Part shown: piece after piece, positions 1-8,040 of the stretch
Layout of the letters: each line of letters starts with the position of its first letter
Numbering within the stretch: the stretch's first letter is position 1
NCBI RefSeq assembly: GCF_017592825.1
Contig: NZ_JAGFMD010000004.1
Coordinates: forward strand, 124,001-188,000
Origin: Roseivirga sp. E12
Lineage (GTDB): Bacteria; Bacteroidota; Bacteroidia; Cytophagales; Cyclobacteriaceae
Reading direction: 5' to 3'
Length of the DNA: 64,000 nt
Notes under the pieces: generated by a model
The model's input: only the letters and a program-made list of their open reading frames with translations
The model's database searches: none
What the model was told of the DNA's origin: nothing
Made by a program: the position numbers and the translations under genes

Positions 1-1628
1 TCATTGAGGAAAAACTTCGTCAGTATAATCCCGAAAACAAGAATGCCTGTTATTAGGACTGCCATTAAGTATATTCTCATTCGCCTTGGACCTAAAAGTA
101 TGGCTTGAAAATCACGTGCTTTGTTCAGTATTCGGATATTAGGTGCGGTGGCGGCTCTTGTGATTTCAGATTCTGCTTTTTGTTTAAGCAAGAAAGTATA
201 AAGTTCGTTGTTTACATTGAATTTGCGTTGAATGGTGAGTAACTCACGTTCATTCCTTGGCAATTCGTTTATCTCTAGTCTCAATTCCCTAAGTCTATTA
301 TCTAATTGATCCAAGGAAAGTTGACTACCAGCCATGATATTCTTCACATTTTCCACTAGCCGTTTCTTAATGTTGTCGATTTGATCATTAATGCCTTGTA
401 GAGCAAAGCTGCCTTCAGCTAAAGTAACTTCTGACAGCGTTTTTTGAGAAAGCAATTGGTTAAGCTCGATGATCAGCGCACCAAGTACGGGGTCCGAAAT
501 CCCTGCCGAGCTTGGTGCTACAACCTGTTCCGTATTGTTATTGGTTTTCTCTAAATAGTCTGCCAAGTAATCATAGTATTTTTGATTTAATTCAATCACT
601 GATTTTTGGTTTTCCAGTTCGGTCAGTTTAGTAAGTACAAGAGTACCCTTACTAGACAAATCGATAATGCCCTCGCTGGCACGATAATTCTCCAAAACGA
701 GTTCAACCCAGGTAAGAGAGTCAACAATTGAATTCAGTTGGCTGTCTATAAATCTGATTGTGTTATTGGCCTTAATGTTTTTCTCTTCAAGTTTAAAATT
801 TATGAAGATTTGACAAAGTGCATTTAAGAAGATTGCGTCCTTTTCAATCAATCTCCCTCCCATACTTAAATCTATGATTTGAGAAGGCAAGAAGCTATTG
901 ATTTGTTGTCGCGCAACAGCTTGTACTCTGTTTACATAGCCAACAGTTAAGCGATCGAGATCTTGGAACCTTGCGTACAGTGGCTCTTCGTATTGTGTTA
1001 TCTTAGATGAGTCATTGATAAATGTTGTAAACGAGAATTTTTGATTTTCACATGGCACCCCAAACTGGCATTCGTATGTATTTCCTTCTCTCTGTTCAAT
1101 ATCCCCAACAATGACCTTAAATTTATTTAGGCCTTCAAAATCAAAATATATACGTTGTGATGTTTGAAAGTGATTGGGGTCAAGTTCGATTTTTATAGGG
1201 ACTTCATTATAAATTTCCCGTGTTTTGACCTTGCCTTCCTTGTAAAAGGCTACCCTGAAGTTAAGGCTATCTAGGGTTTTCCTAACAATATCAAAGGAGG
1301 TGAGCACTGCAATCTCTGTAATTACGTTTGCACCAGACCCGCTACGACCGCGTCCAATACCAGTAAAAAAATTGGCACTTAATTCATTTGAATTAGAATC
1401 ATCATTGATTAAAATCGAAGCTTGAACCTTGTAATTTCTTGGGGTATATCTGAGGTATAAGTTTGCTGCCGATAAAAAAAGAGCTCCAACGATAATGAAG
1501 TAATACCAATGTTTCAGAACCTTAAAAAACCAGTACTTTAAATCAAAATCTTGATAATCGGATGGTTCTTGCGGACTTTCGTTTTTCACTTTTTTGAAAT
1601 TATTAATGTCTTTATCATATTGACACAA
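1..1628 (-). CDS. GumC/Wzc-type polysaccharide chain-length protein, C-terminus beyond window
   Basis: Inner-membrane component of exopolysaccharide export, controlling chain length together with the Wza-type partner encoded just upstream. The visible 542 codons run off the window edge with no stop. The product has an N-terminal membrane segment after a motif KYWFFKVLKHWYY, a long periplasmic coiled-coil-rich region with LRELRLEINELPRNERELL, the GNVR-type stretch RKFNVNNELYTFLLKQKAE, and a second membrane segment near the edge. A cytoplasmic tyrosine-kinase domain may follow but cannot be seen. No ATG start exists: the upstream stop is TAA at 1632-1634 in the same frame, leaving TTG at 1628 or GTG at 1589. 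I chose the longer form. The family call is firm, the start is not. Confidence 0.75.
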   Translation of the reverse strand, partial: MCQYDKDINNFKKVKNESPQEPSDYQDFDLKYWFFKVLKHWYYFIIVGALFLSAANLYLRYTPRNYKVQASILINDDSNSNELSANFFTGIGRGRSGSGANVITEIAVLTSFDIVRKTLDSLNFRVAFYKEGKVKTREIYNEVPIKIELDPNHFQTSQRIYFDFEGLNKFKVIVGDIEQREGNTYECQFGVPCENQKFSFTTFINDSSKITQYEEPLYARFQDLDRLTVGYVNRVQAVARQQINSFLPSQIIDLSMGGRLIEKDAIFLNALCQIFINFKLEEKNIKANNTIRFIDSQLNSIVDSLTWVELVLENYRASEGIIDLSSKGTLVLTKLTELENQKSVIELNQKYYDYLADYLEKTNNNTEQVVAPSSAGISDPVLGALIIELNQLLSQKTLSEVTLAEGSFALQGINDQIDNIKKRLVENVKNIMAGSQLSLDQLDNRLRELRLEINELPRNERELLTIQRKFNVNNELYTFLLKQKAESEITRAATAPNIRILNKARDFQAILLGPRRMRIYLMAVLITGILVFGIILTKFFLN

Positions 1629-1631
1629 TTG

Positions 1632-2456
1632 TTATCGGGAAGTCACAGAAATAATAGTGACCAACAACGAAACTACAGAAATGCCAATGGTAAGATTTTG
1701 AGCATTGTTTCTATTTATCTTTGCTTTGAGAGGATCCACCAGAATCATATCACCAGGTAACAAGAATAAGTGATCCGAGCTTAACACATTTGGGTCTGTG
1801 AGGTCAAACCAAAAACTCTTTGTTTGACCCTCGATATTTCTGAGTAACCTGACTCGTGTTCTATCAGCGAAATCTGTTAAGTCTCCTGCGTTTGCGAGCG
1901 CATGAAAAAGAGTATAATCTGTATCAAATATATATTGAGTACCAGGAATGTTAACTTCCCCAATTACATTCACTCTGAAATTGCTCAACTTTACTGACAC
2001 TTTTGAGTATTTCGCCTGTTGTTTAACTTCAGATTCAATTTCTTGGGCGATCTGATCAAGGGTCTTGCCTTCGGCCTTCAGTTTTCCGATTATGGGTAAA
2101 TCGATCATGCCTTTTTCGTCAACAAGATAGCTGGTCATAAATAGCTGTGGACTGCCAGAGCCCGATGCCCCACCTTGTGCAATACCTGAGCCTGTCTCTC
2201 CCATGAAGAACTCCTGAGTGCTTGTATTTGGGTCTAAAGACTTTACGTTTATTTGTAATAAATCCGATTTTCTTACTTTGTAAACGGCTGTCCTTTTTGC
2301 TTGATTATAAGCCCCCATCTGATCTTCTTGCATGTATACAGTCTGATTATACGGAACACATGAACTGAGGGCTACTATCAAAAGAATCAACAAATGAGCT
2401 CTTTGTTTTTTTTTACCAGATGGCTGAAAACAAATTTTGCTACTAGAATAGGACAT
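1632..2456 (-). CDS. Wza/BexD-type polysaccharide export lipoprotein
   Basis: Outer-membrane polysaccharide export channel subunit. The 274-residue product starts with a basic segment (KKKQRAH), a hydrophobic stretch and a lipobox ALSSC near residue 33, so it should be a lipoprotein. The poly_export domain follows (VYKVRKSDLLQINV, then GKLKAEGKTLDQIAQEI) and then an SLBB-like segment (VNVIGEVNIPGTQYIF). A C-terminal hydrophobic helix (IGISVVSLLVTIISV) is usual in Bacteroidota members. It is the first visible gene of the operon, and its stop lies in frame with, and 3 nt from, the next gene's possible TTG start. Recognition is strong; the polysaccharide is unknown. Confidence 0.85.
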   Translation of the reverse strand: MSYSSSKICFQPSGKKKQRAHLLILLIVALSSCVPYNQTVYMQEDQMGAYNQAKRTAVYKVRKSDLLQINVKSLDPNTSTQEFFMGETGSGIAQGGASGSGSPQLFMTSYLVDEKGMIDLPIIGKLKAEGKTLDQIAQEIESEVKQQAKYSKVSVKLSNFRVNVIGEVNIPGTQYIFDTDYTLFHALANAGDLTDFADRTRVRLLRNIEGQTKSFWFDLTDPNVLSSDHLFLLPGDMILVDPLKAKINRNNAQNLTIGISVVSLLVTIISVTSR

Positions 2457-2973
2457 GTGCCGAGGAGAGATGTGGTAAATGATTTTGAGTACTAGATTTT
2501 ACTGATTTGGTCTTGTGTTTGAATATTGACAATGCCTGTTTTTTTTGAGAAAGCAGAATTTCAAGTCTCTGCAATCTACATCTTAAGTTAGTTTAATTCA
2601 ATATTTTTCTTCAAGGTTATGCAGAGTAAATGATTCGTTCCTACTCTCTTGGGGAATCCGAGTTTTAACCATTCTTAAATTTTAACAGGGGAAGTATTTG
2701 TCCGTCATTAAAAGCATCTCTGAGGGATTACTCTTTTCAGAGTGATCATGGGGCATGCGATATTAATTGGCTATTGAGAAATACATACGGTAGACTCGTG
2801 TTGCATTTGGATGAACTTTTGTTTGAAGAATAAATTTAGGGTATATGAAAATCAATCCTTCTAACGTATGTTCAGGAAAGATAGAAAACGCATTATTTCG
2901 TTAATAAGAGGTATATTTAGACCAGCAATTGATAATGAATATCCATTACTACTTTGACTTAAACTAACCTTAT
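2457..2973. other. 517-bp divergent intergenic region
   Basis: Separates the minus-strand export operon from the plus-strand AraC gene and should hold both promoters. I see a short imperfect hairpin (ctctga ... tcagag, about 2725-2746) and an open frame without a start codon at about 2689-2832, but no RNA gene and no clear consensus promoter. Confidence 0.4.
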
Positions 2974-4020
2974 TTGATAGTCAAGTTCTCACCGGAAACC
3001 GATAAAGTATACTCCATAGACAGGAATACCTTATTCCATGTTTTGGAGGGCTCAGGGAGTATTCAAGTTGACTTTAAGAATTATACTGATTGGCAAGACA
3101 AGCTGATATATCTTGAAAAAGGGCAATACATAAAGTTCCTTTCTGCAAATTTTGTAATTAGAAAGATTGAGTTTGAAGACGACAGGTTGTTTCATGACAA
3201 GGAGGTTAGGGTACTCTTCAAACATTTAGTTTCTCTAGGTTATATCAATTTTAAGGAGTGTGAAGATTGTAAGAGATATCTTTCTGATACCGTCTTTAAT
3301 TCGGACAACTCTAACATCATAGATATTTCGTCTAAGCAGTGGTTCTGGCAAAATCCTTTTCAAGCAAATAAAGAAGAGTATCATGTCATCTTTGACATCA
3401 AGGAGGTAATAGACAAAGAGTTTCAAAACCATCTGACTCAAAAAGATGTAGTTGACCTCATTAACACGCATGAATATTCCGCACAAGAGCTTGTTAAGAA
3501 TAAAGTAGGGCTTTCGATCAAAAGCCTATTATCGAATAAGCTTATGCTGGAGAGTAAAAAGGAATTGGCATTCACGCAGAAGAATGTCAAGGAAGTCTCT
3601 TTTGACATGGGCTTTAAGGATCCTTCCTACTTCAATAGGGCGTTTAAAAAATTCACAGGCCAAAACCCAAATGAATTCAAGGAGCTATTCGGTCAACAAC
3701 GAGATCTGTTTGTTCAAGACCTATTAAGCATGATTAAAAGATATCATGAGGATGAACAGGCCTTAAACTTTTATGCCGATAAAATGCATATGTCTGTAAA
3801 GGGTCTATCTAATAAAGTGAGGGCTAAGATGAATATTTCCTTAGGACAATTAATTCGTCAGGAAATGATTTTGACTGCACAGAAAATGCTTGCAGAATCA
3901 GAGTCTATAGTTGAAATCTCTCATAAACTTCGTTTCGAAGAGCCCAATCATTTCTCAAGCTTTTTCAAACGTTATACAGGCCTTACCCCCACAGAGTATA
4001 AGCAAGGGCTAACTTCTTAA
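2974..4020 (+). CDS. AraC-family regulator with two tandem HTH domains
   Basis: DNA-binding transcription regulator of 348 residues. An N-terminal cupin-like sensor region (about 1-110) precedes one AraC HTH at about 150-238 (FDMGFKDPSYFNRAFKKFTG...PNEF). A second full HTH lies at about 247-345 (AEQ-like helix, then LRFEEPNHFSSFFKRYTGLT). Two complete HTH_18-type modules in one chain are unusual, since the family normally carries one. The start is TTG at 2974: an in-frame TAA sits at 2965-2967 and the first internal Met is far downstream. The gene lies just upstream of the SnoaL/YHS group and may control it, because a candidate direct-repeat operator is at 4041-4079. The target is inferred. 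Confidence 0.8.
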   Translation: MIVKFSPETDKVYSIDRNTLFHVLEGSGSIQVDFKNYTDWQDKLIYLEKGQYIKFLSANFVIRKIEFEDDRLFHDKEVRVLFKHLVSLGYINFKECEDCKRYLSDTVFNSDNSNIIDISSKQWFWQNPFQANKEEYHVIFDIKEVIDKEFQNHLTQKDVVDLINTHEYSAQELVKNKVGLSIKSLLSNKLMLESKKELAFTQKNVKEVSFDMGFKDPSYFNRAFKKFTGQNPNEFKELFGQQRDLFVQDLLSMIKRYHEDEQALNFYADKMHMSVKGLSNKVRAKMNISLGQLIRQEMILTAQKMLAESESIVEISHKLRFEEPNHFSSFFKRYTGLTPTEYKQGLTS

Positions 4021-4040
4021 GACTAATCATCTTTCCAAAA

Positions 4041-4079
4041 AGTACCATTTATCGCGCCTTTTTTGTACTAAAACGCGGC
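4041..4079 (+). promoter_or_regulatory. Candidate AraC-type operator upstream of the SnoaL gene
   Basis: Two related half-sites, agtaccatttatcgcgcc and tgtactaaaacgcggc, have their GTAC cores 23 bp apart, about two helical turns. A CATCTTTG motif at 4091-4098 resembles the Bacteroidota -7 element TAnnTTTG. This layout fits an activator site overlapping the -33 region. The regulator identity is inferred from proximity to the AraC gene ending at 4020. Confidence 0.4.
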
Positions 4080-4126
4080 TTTTAGCCCCTCATCTTTGTT
4101 GCACAAGATTATTAAAAATCAAAGCA

Positions 4127-4480
4127 ATGAATATTAAAGAACAAGTACAAAAAATGGACGGCATGGTATCACAAGGTGATATTGTGAATGCTGTAAAAGA
4201 GTTTTTTGCCGATGACGCAACCTCTTCGGATTACGGAAAGACGGTGATGTCAGACAAAAACCAAATGATTGGGAAAATGGAAGGTTTCCTAGGTAGCATA
4301 GCTAAAGTAAATGGTATCACGCATCACAGAACAATTGTAGATGGAGATGCTTCCGCTTCTGAATTCACTTTCGACTTCGATATGAAAGATGGGAGTTCAA
4401 TTTTCTGGCATGAAATCATACGAAGGGTTTGGAATGACAACGGACAGGTAGTTCAAGAAGAGTATTTCAACGCTGAATAA
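4127..4480 (+). CDS. SnoaL/NTF2-like fold protein
   Basis: Small soluble protein of 117 residues with the pattern of the SnoaL-like/NTF2 fold: an N-terminal helix (EQVQKMDGMVSQGDIVNAVKEFF), the FADDATSSDYG segment, then strands with HHRTIVDGDASASEFTFDFD and a closing IIRRVWNDNGQVVQEEYFN. Members bind or convert small hydrophobic ligands, but no catalytic function can be assigned here. It leads a plus-strand group with the membrane protein 16 nt downstream and the YHS protein, ending at the hairpin at 5388-5438. Regulation by the upstream AraC gene is likely. Confidence 0.65.
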   Translation: MNIKEQVQKMDGMVSQGDIVNAVKEFFADDATSSDYGKTVMSDKNQMIGKMEGFLGSIAKVNGITHHRTIVDGDASASEFTFDFDMKDGSSIFWHEIIRRVWNDNGQVVQEEYFNAE

Positions 4481-4496
4481 TCAAAGCCCCCTAGCT

Positions 4497-4853
4497 ATGA
4501 AATTTGTAACAAAAAGAATCCATGCTTTTTTGGATTATCCAGTAGCGATAGCACTCATTGGTCTTCCTTTTCTCTTGGGATTAGGAGACTCTAACCCCTT
4601 GGCTTTACAGCTTTCTGTAGCCACTGGCGTAGCAGCATTTATTCTAACAGTATTGACAGATCATCATTTGGGAATTATTCGTGTAATCTCCTACAAAGCA
4701 CATTTGGCTGTTGATTTCCTAGTTGGGGTAGTGTTCGTTCTTGCCCCATTCATCTTCGCCTTTGAAGGAATCGACTCAATATACTATTGGGTAAATGGAG
4801 TAACCGTGTTAAGCGTAGTTAGTCTTCATAAACCAGAACCAACTGTTGCATAA
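4497..4853 (+). CDS. Small four-helix membrane protein, SPW-repeat-like
   Basis: 118-residue integral membrane protein with about four hydrophobic segments: AIALIGLPFLLGLG, ATGVAAFILTVLT, AVDFLVGVVFVLAPFIFAF and a C-terminal one. The paired helix pattern with proline-containing turns resembles SPW-repeat proteins, though the exact motif is degenerate. HAFLDYP near residue 10 and the matching KAHLAVDF at about residue 68 suggest an internal duplication. It sits 16 nt after the SnoaL gene and 33 nt before the YHS gene, so cotranscription is likely. Function unknown. Confidence 0.6.
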   Translation: MKFVTKRIHAFLDYPVAIALIGLPFLLGLGDSNPLALQLSVATGVAAFILTVLTDHHLGIIRVISYKAHLAVDFLVGVVFVLAPFIFAFEGIDSIYYWVNGVTVLSVVSLHKPEPTVA

Positions 4854-4886
4854 AATTTTAGAACCACATATTTAACAATAACAATA

Positions 4887-5360
4887 ATGAAAAATTCGAT
4901 AAAAATTCTCACAGTATTATTCGTGCTACTAGGTAGTACCTCAATATACGCTCAGGATAAAAAAGCCAACAATATTGATAATAGTAATATTGCGCTTCAG
5001 GGATACAGTCCTGTTTCTTACTTAGACCTTGGTTTGGCTCAAAGAGGCAATAAGGCATACAAGTCAACACATGAGAAGGTTAACTATTACTTTACTTCTG
5101 CTGAACAAAAGGCGGCATTTGATAAAAACCCTTCAAGATATCTTCCTCAGTATGGTGGATTTTGTGCTTTTGGAGCCTATGCCGGAGCTAAATTCAGAGT
5201 AGACCCTAACAAATTTATCGTTAAGGACGGGAAATATTTCCTTTACCTGAATGATGTTGAACTTGATGCTAAAGGACTTTGGTTAAATGAGAAGAACCAT
5301 AAGAAACTTGTGGCAAAAGCTAATGAAAATTGGAGTAAGCTAAAATCTACTTACAACTAG
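4887..5360 (+). CDS. Exported YHS-domain protein
   Basis: 157-residue protein with a signal peptide (hydrophobic ILTVLFVLLGSTSIYA followed by Q). The YHS-type domain begins at NIALQGYSPVSYLDLGLAQRG and continues through YYFTSAEQKAAFDKNPSRYLPQYGGFCAFG, the diagnostic stretch. YHS domains often bind metals, and this exported class is common near redox or stress genes in Bacteroidota. It is probably periplasmic. It is the last gene before a strong stem-loop, so it closes the small operon starting at 4127. The metal ligand and partner cannot be read from sequence. Confidence 0.75.
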   Translation: MKNSIKILTVLFVLLGSTSIYAQDKKANNIDNSNIALQGYSPVSYLDLGLAQRGNKAYKSTHEKVNYYFTSAEQKAAFDKNPSRYLPQYGGFCAFGAYAGAKFRVDPNKFIVKDGKYFLYLNDVELDAKGLWLNEKNHKKLVAKANENWSKLKSTYN

Positions 5361-5387
5361 TAGAGTTTCCATTCGTTGATATTTGAG

Positions 5388-5438
5388 AGTGGGTTTAGTT
5401 TTGCGAAGAAAAGCAAAACTGAATCCACTTCTTTTTAT
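5388..5438 (+). terminator. Rho-independent terminator after the YHS gene
   Basis: Stem of 17 bp with two wobble positions (5388-5404 against 5413-5429), an 8-nt loop and a T-rich tail (tctttttatt), 28 bp past the YHS stop. Confidence 0.8.
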
Positions 5439-5501
5439 TGATTAAATACCCGATCTCAATTGGCAAAAAACTGTTCAAGCGTTCTTTAGAAAAAAGGCTA
5501 A

Positions 5502-6164
5502 ATGAAAATCTCCCAAACCATTAAACATATATATACTGGTAAACCTGCCACGATAGTCCATGAAGGAATACCCTTAAGGAGTAGTCTTTTTAGTAGACAT
5601 GAGCAAAATACCATTGATGTGAATTTTGAGAATATCAATGGTAACCAACTGGCAGATGCTCAGATGCATGGAGGTTTAGACCGTATTGCTTACATATACT
5701 CAAAAGAGTATTACGGGAATTGGGAAAAGAGACGACCAGACTTGGAATTTGCTCCTGGAGTTTTTGGGGAGAACTTAATAACCCAAAATGCTATTTCTGA
5801 AAGCGCTGTATTTATTGGTGACCATTTCAAAATTGGCTCTGCTCTTTTTTCCGTTTCGGGTCCACGATTGCCATGCAACAAATTGGGTGTCAAAATGAAA
5901 GACATTCCATTTATTAATGAATTCATGATAATTGGTGAAACGGGATTTTATCTTAGACTGGAGGAAGAAGGAGTTATTAGGCAAGGGGACCAATTGGAAC
6001 GTGTGTCTTCTCCTAGCACAGAACTTAGTGTTTTAGACATAACCATGTTGTTTATTCAAAAAAATGCAGAAACCATGAAAAAGGTTGAGTCTTCAATCTA
6101 TTTAGCCAAAGACCTAAAGCAGAATTTGATTAATAAGTATAATCCCGTTGGAGTGATTGTTTAA
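5502..6164 (+). CDS. MOSC-domain protein, YiiM-like
   Basis: 220-residue protein of the MOSC superfamily, related to YiiM and other molybdenum-cofactor/6-hydroxylaminopurine-resistance proteins. The typical pattern is visible: DAQMHGGLDRIAYIYS with the conserved His-Gly-Gly, FGENLITQ, GDHFKIGSALFSVSGPRLPCNKLG with the conserved Cys near residue 127, and GETGFYLRLEEEG. The Cys is the presumed sulfur carrier or cofactor ligand. It lies beyond the terminator at 5388-5438, so it probably has its own promoter. The exact substrate is unknown. Confidence 0.8.
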   Translation: MKISQTIKHIYTGKPATIVHEGIPLRSSLFSRHEQNTIDVNFENINGNQLADAQMHGGLDRIAYIYSKEYYGNWEKRRPDLEFAPGVFGENLITQNAISESAVFIGDHFKIGSALFSVSGPRLPCNKLGVKMKDIPFINEFMIIGETGFYLRLEEEGVIRQGDQLERVSSPSTELSVLDITMLFIQKNAETMKKVESSIYLAKDLKQNLINKYNPVGVIV

Positions 6165-6166
6165 TC

Positions 6167-6330
6167 ACCTGAACCGCCTGACTTTTGCTATAGAAACATC
6201 CCCACTTGATTTGATGCTTAGCTTCTCAATTCAGGCAACACCATATTTTCCTCATGATGTGTCTGTTCGGCAAAAAGTAATCCTTATTTGAGCGTCTAGG
6301 TTGTTTTTCACGAAGAAGGCCGATTTATAA
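6167..6330 (-). repeat. Dispersed repeat copy A
   Basis: Shares acatccccacttgatttg with copy B near 14690. Read on the minus strand it contains the degenerate peptide LFAEQTHHEENMVLPELRS, matching LAKQTYHVENVVLLELR in copy C. This fills most of the 263-bp gap between the MOSC and peroxiredoxin genes. Confidence 0.6.
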
Positions 6331-6390
6331 CCTTTTCTTCAAGTAATTCAATTTCAAGTTTTCGTTCTTCTTTGTTCATATGAAGGATCT

Positions 6391-6421
6391 TAAAAGAGGT
6401 CCTTAGTGGGAAGGACCTCTT
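6391..6421 (-). terminator. Terminator of the peroxiredoxin gene
   Basis: Perfect 11-bp stem (6394-6404 with 6411-6421), 6-nt loop, and a T-run on the minus strand just past the peroxiredoxin stop. Confidence 0.85.
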
Positions 6422-6427
6422 GATGAC

Positions 6428-7063
6428 CTAATTGGGTTGAGGGGTCATCCGTAAATAAGGTTTTACTTCTGTATGTCCTTTTGGAAATAGGTTTGGAATA
6501 TCTTCATTGGCTACGGCAGGTACAATTACACAATCATCACCATTGTTCCAGTTAGCTGGTGTGGCCACCTTGTGGTAAGTCGTTAACTGAAGAGAATCAA
6601 TTACCCGTAGGAGTTCATCAAAGTTACGACCTGTGGAAGCTGGGTATGTAATGGTCAATTTCACCTTTTTGTCAGGCCCAATGACAAATACTGATCTTAC
6701 TGTGAGCTTATTGTCAGCATTGGGGTGTATCATATCATATAGCGTGGCCACTTCACGGTTTTCATCAGCGATAATGGGAAAGTTGACGGTGGTTTGCTGT
6801 GTTTCGTTGATGTCTTTGACCCATCCATGGTGCGAATCAATACCGTCTACGCTAAGTGCTGCTACTTTTACATTTCTTGAATCAAATTGAGATTTGTACT
6901 TCGCCACGGTTCCCAATTCTGTAGTACATACTGGAGTGTAATCAGCTGGGTGTGAAAAGAGAATTCCCCATCCATCACCAATCCATTCATGAAAATTGAT
7001 TTCCCCCTCGGTGGAGTTTGCACTAAAGTTGGGAGCTTCGTCCCCTAATCTTATTGATGACAT
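6428..7063 (-). CDS. 1-Cys (Prx6-type) peroxiredoxin
   Basis: Cytoplasmic thiol peroxidase of 211 residues that reduces H2O2 and organic peroxides. The peroxidatic motif SHPADYTPVCTTELG places the catalytic Cys near residue 46, and the Prx6 long C-terminal dimer segment (YLRMTPQPN end) is present. No clear resolving Cys is seen, as expected for the 1-Cys class. The length matches Prx6 members. It is the last gene of a probable minus-strand run, DUF2652 then AraC then this gene, with a 38-bp gap to the AraC stop. That context suggests induction by stress through the AraC protein. Confidence 0.9.
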   Translation of the reverse strand: MSSIRLGDEAPNFSANSTEGEINFHEWIGDGWGILFSHPADYTPVCTTELGTVAKYKSQFDSRNVKVAALSVDGIDSHHGWVKDINETQQTTVNFPIIADENREVATLYDMIHPNADNKLTVRSVFVIGPDKKVKLTITYPASTGRNFDELLRVIDSLQLTTYHKVATPANWNNGDDCVIVPAVANEDIPNLFPKGHTEVKPYLRMTPQPN

Positions 7064-7101
7064 TTTATTATAGGTTTTATGTTTTTAATGAGTTTGTAAG
7101 G

Positions 7102-8010
7102 TTAGATAAAGATCGCTTGTTTGGTATTCTGTGCCACTTGATTTTTATTATACCGTCCCTGTTCGGCATAGTCGGTCGGGCAGACGGAGCTGTGCTTTTT
7201 AAAGAAACGCGTGAAATAACCAGGGTCTTCGAAGCCCAATTCATAGGCGATTTCTTTTACGCTGCTTTCTCCAAAACGAAGCAAGCGTTTTGCTTCCAGC
7301 ATTAGTCTACCCTGAATTACCTCACTAGGAGTCTGTGCGTATTTATTTTGTAATTGTTTAGCCAACGTTTTTGGAGAAATATTTAATATATCCGCATAGT
7401 CACTCACGGCATGTTTTATCTTAAAATGTTGCTCAACCAAGCTGTTGAATTTCTCAATTAAACTTTGCTTAATGGGTTGATGAGAAATACCGTATTGCAC
7501 TCTTTTAAGACGAGTTGCCCTGATCAAAAACACATTCAGGTAGCTAATGATTAATTCTTTGTGAGAATGTCCTGGGTTTTCTAATTCCTCGAAAAGATTC
7601 TCAACCGACCTTTCAAAACTCACCTTATCAGATTCAGAAAGCCTTATACACGCTGCAGTTTCATAGACATTATTGAAGAGCAAGCCATGGCGAGTCATAT
7701 CTTTAACCCCTGATTCGAGGTAATAAAACTCCCGCGAAAAAGCGATTCGATAGCCCTGTCTGATCGCTTCGTCTTCTACTTCCAATATTTGGCCCGGTGC
7801 AAGGAAAAAGATGTTGTCGTGTTCTGCTTCGTAGCTTTTAAAATCGATTTTATATCTGCCTTTGCCATTCTTAATCCAGATGATATTGAAAAGATCGCTT
7901 TGGATTTTGTCCTTGATCACGCAAGCTTCATCGAAATTGACAGAGCAAAGTTTAAACTGATGACCCTCTCCCGAGTGATCAGGTATCCTATAAATGTTGA
8001 CTGGTTTCAT
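7102..8010 (-). CDS. AraC-family transcriptional regulator
   Basis: 302-residue regulator with an N-terminal cupin-like sensor region (FNIIWIKNGKGRYKIDFKSYEAE, then IFFLAPGQILEVE) and a single C-terminal AraC HTH at about 190-285 (LNISPKTLAKQL; VKEIAYELGFEDPGYFTRFFKKHSS). It sits between the DUF2652 gene (30 nt upstream) and the peroxiredoxin gene (38 nt downstream) on the same strand, which suggests one operon with autoregulation. A direct repeat upstream of the operon at 9275-9305 is a candidate binding site. The effector is unknown. Confidence 0.85.
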   Translation of the reverse strand: MKPVNIYRIPDHSGEGHQFKLCSVNFDEACVIKDKIQSDLFNIIWIKNGKGRYKIDFKSYEAEHDNIFFLAPGQILEVEDEAIRQGYRIAFSREFYYLESGVKDMTRHGLLFNNVYETAACIRLSESDKVSFERSVENLFEELENPGHSHKELIISYLNVFLIRATRLKRVQYGISHQPIKQSLIEKFNSLVEQHFKIKHAVSDYADILNISPKTLAKQLQNKYAQTPSEVIQGRLMLEAKRLLRFGESSVKEIAYELGFEDPGYFTRFFKKHSSVCPTDYAEQGRYNKNQVAQNTKQAIFI

Positions 8011-8040
8011 GTGACTTCTCGTTTATTGGAGGGATGTTTG

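Noticed and set aside
2689-2832. Open frame in the divergent gap (ending ELLFEE)
   Set aside because: No start codon, no recognisable homology, and its length is compatible with chance.
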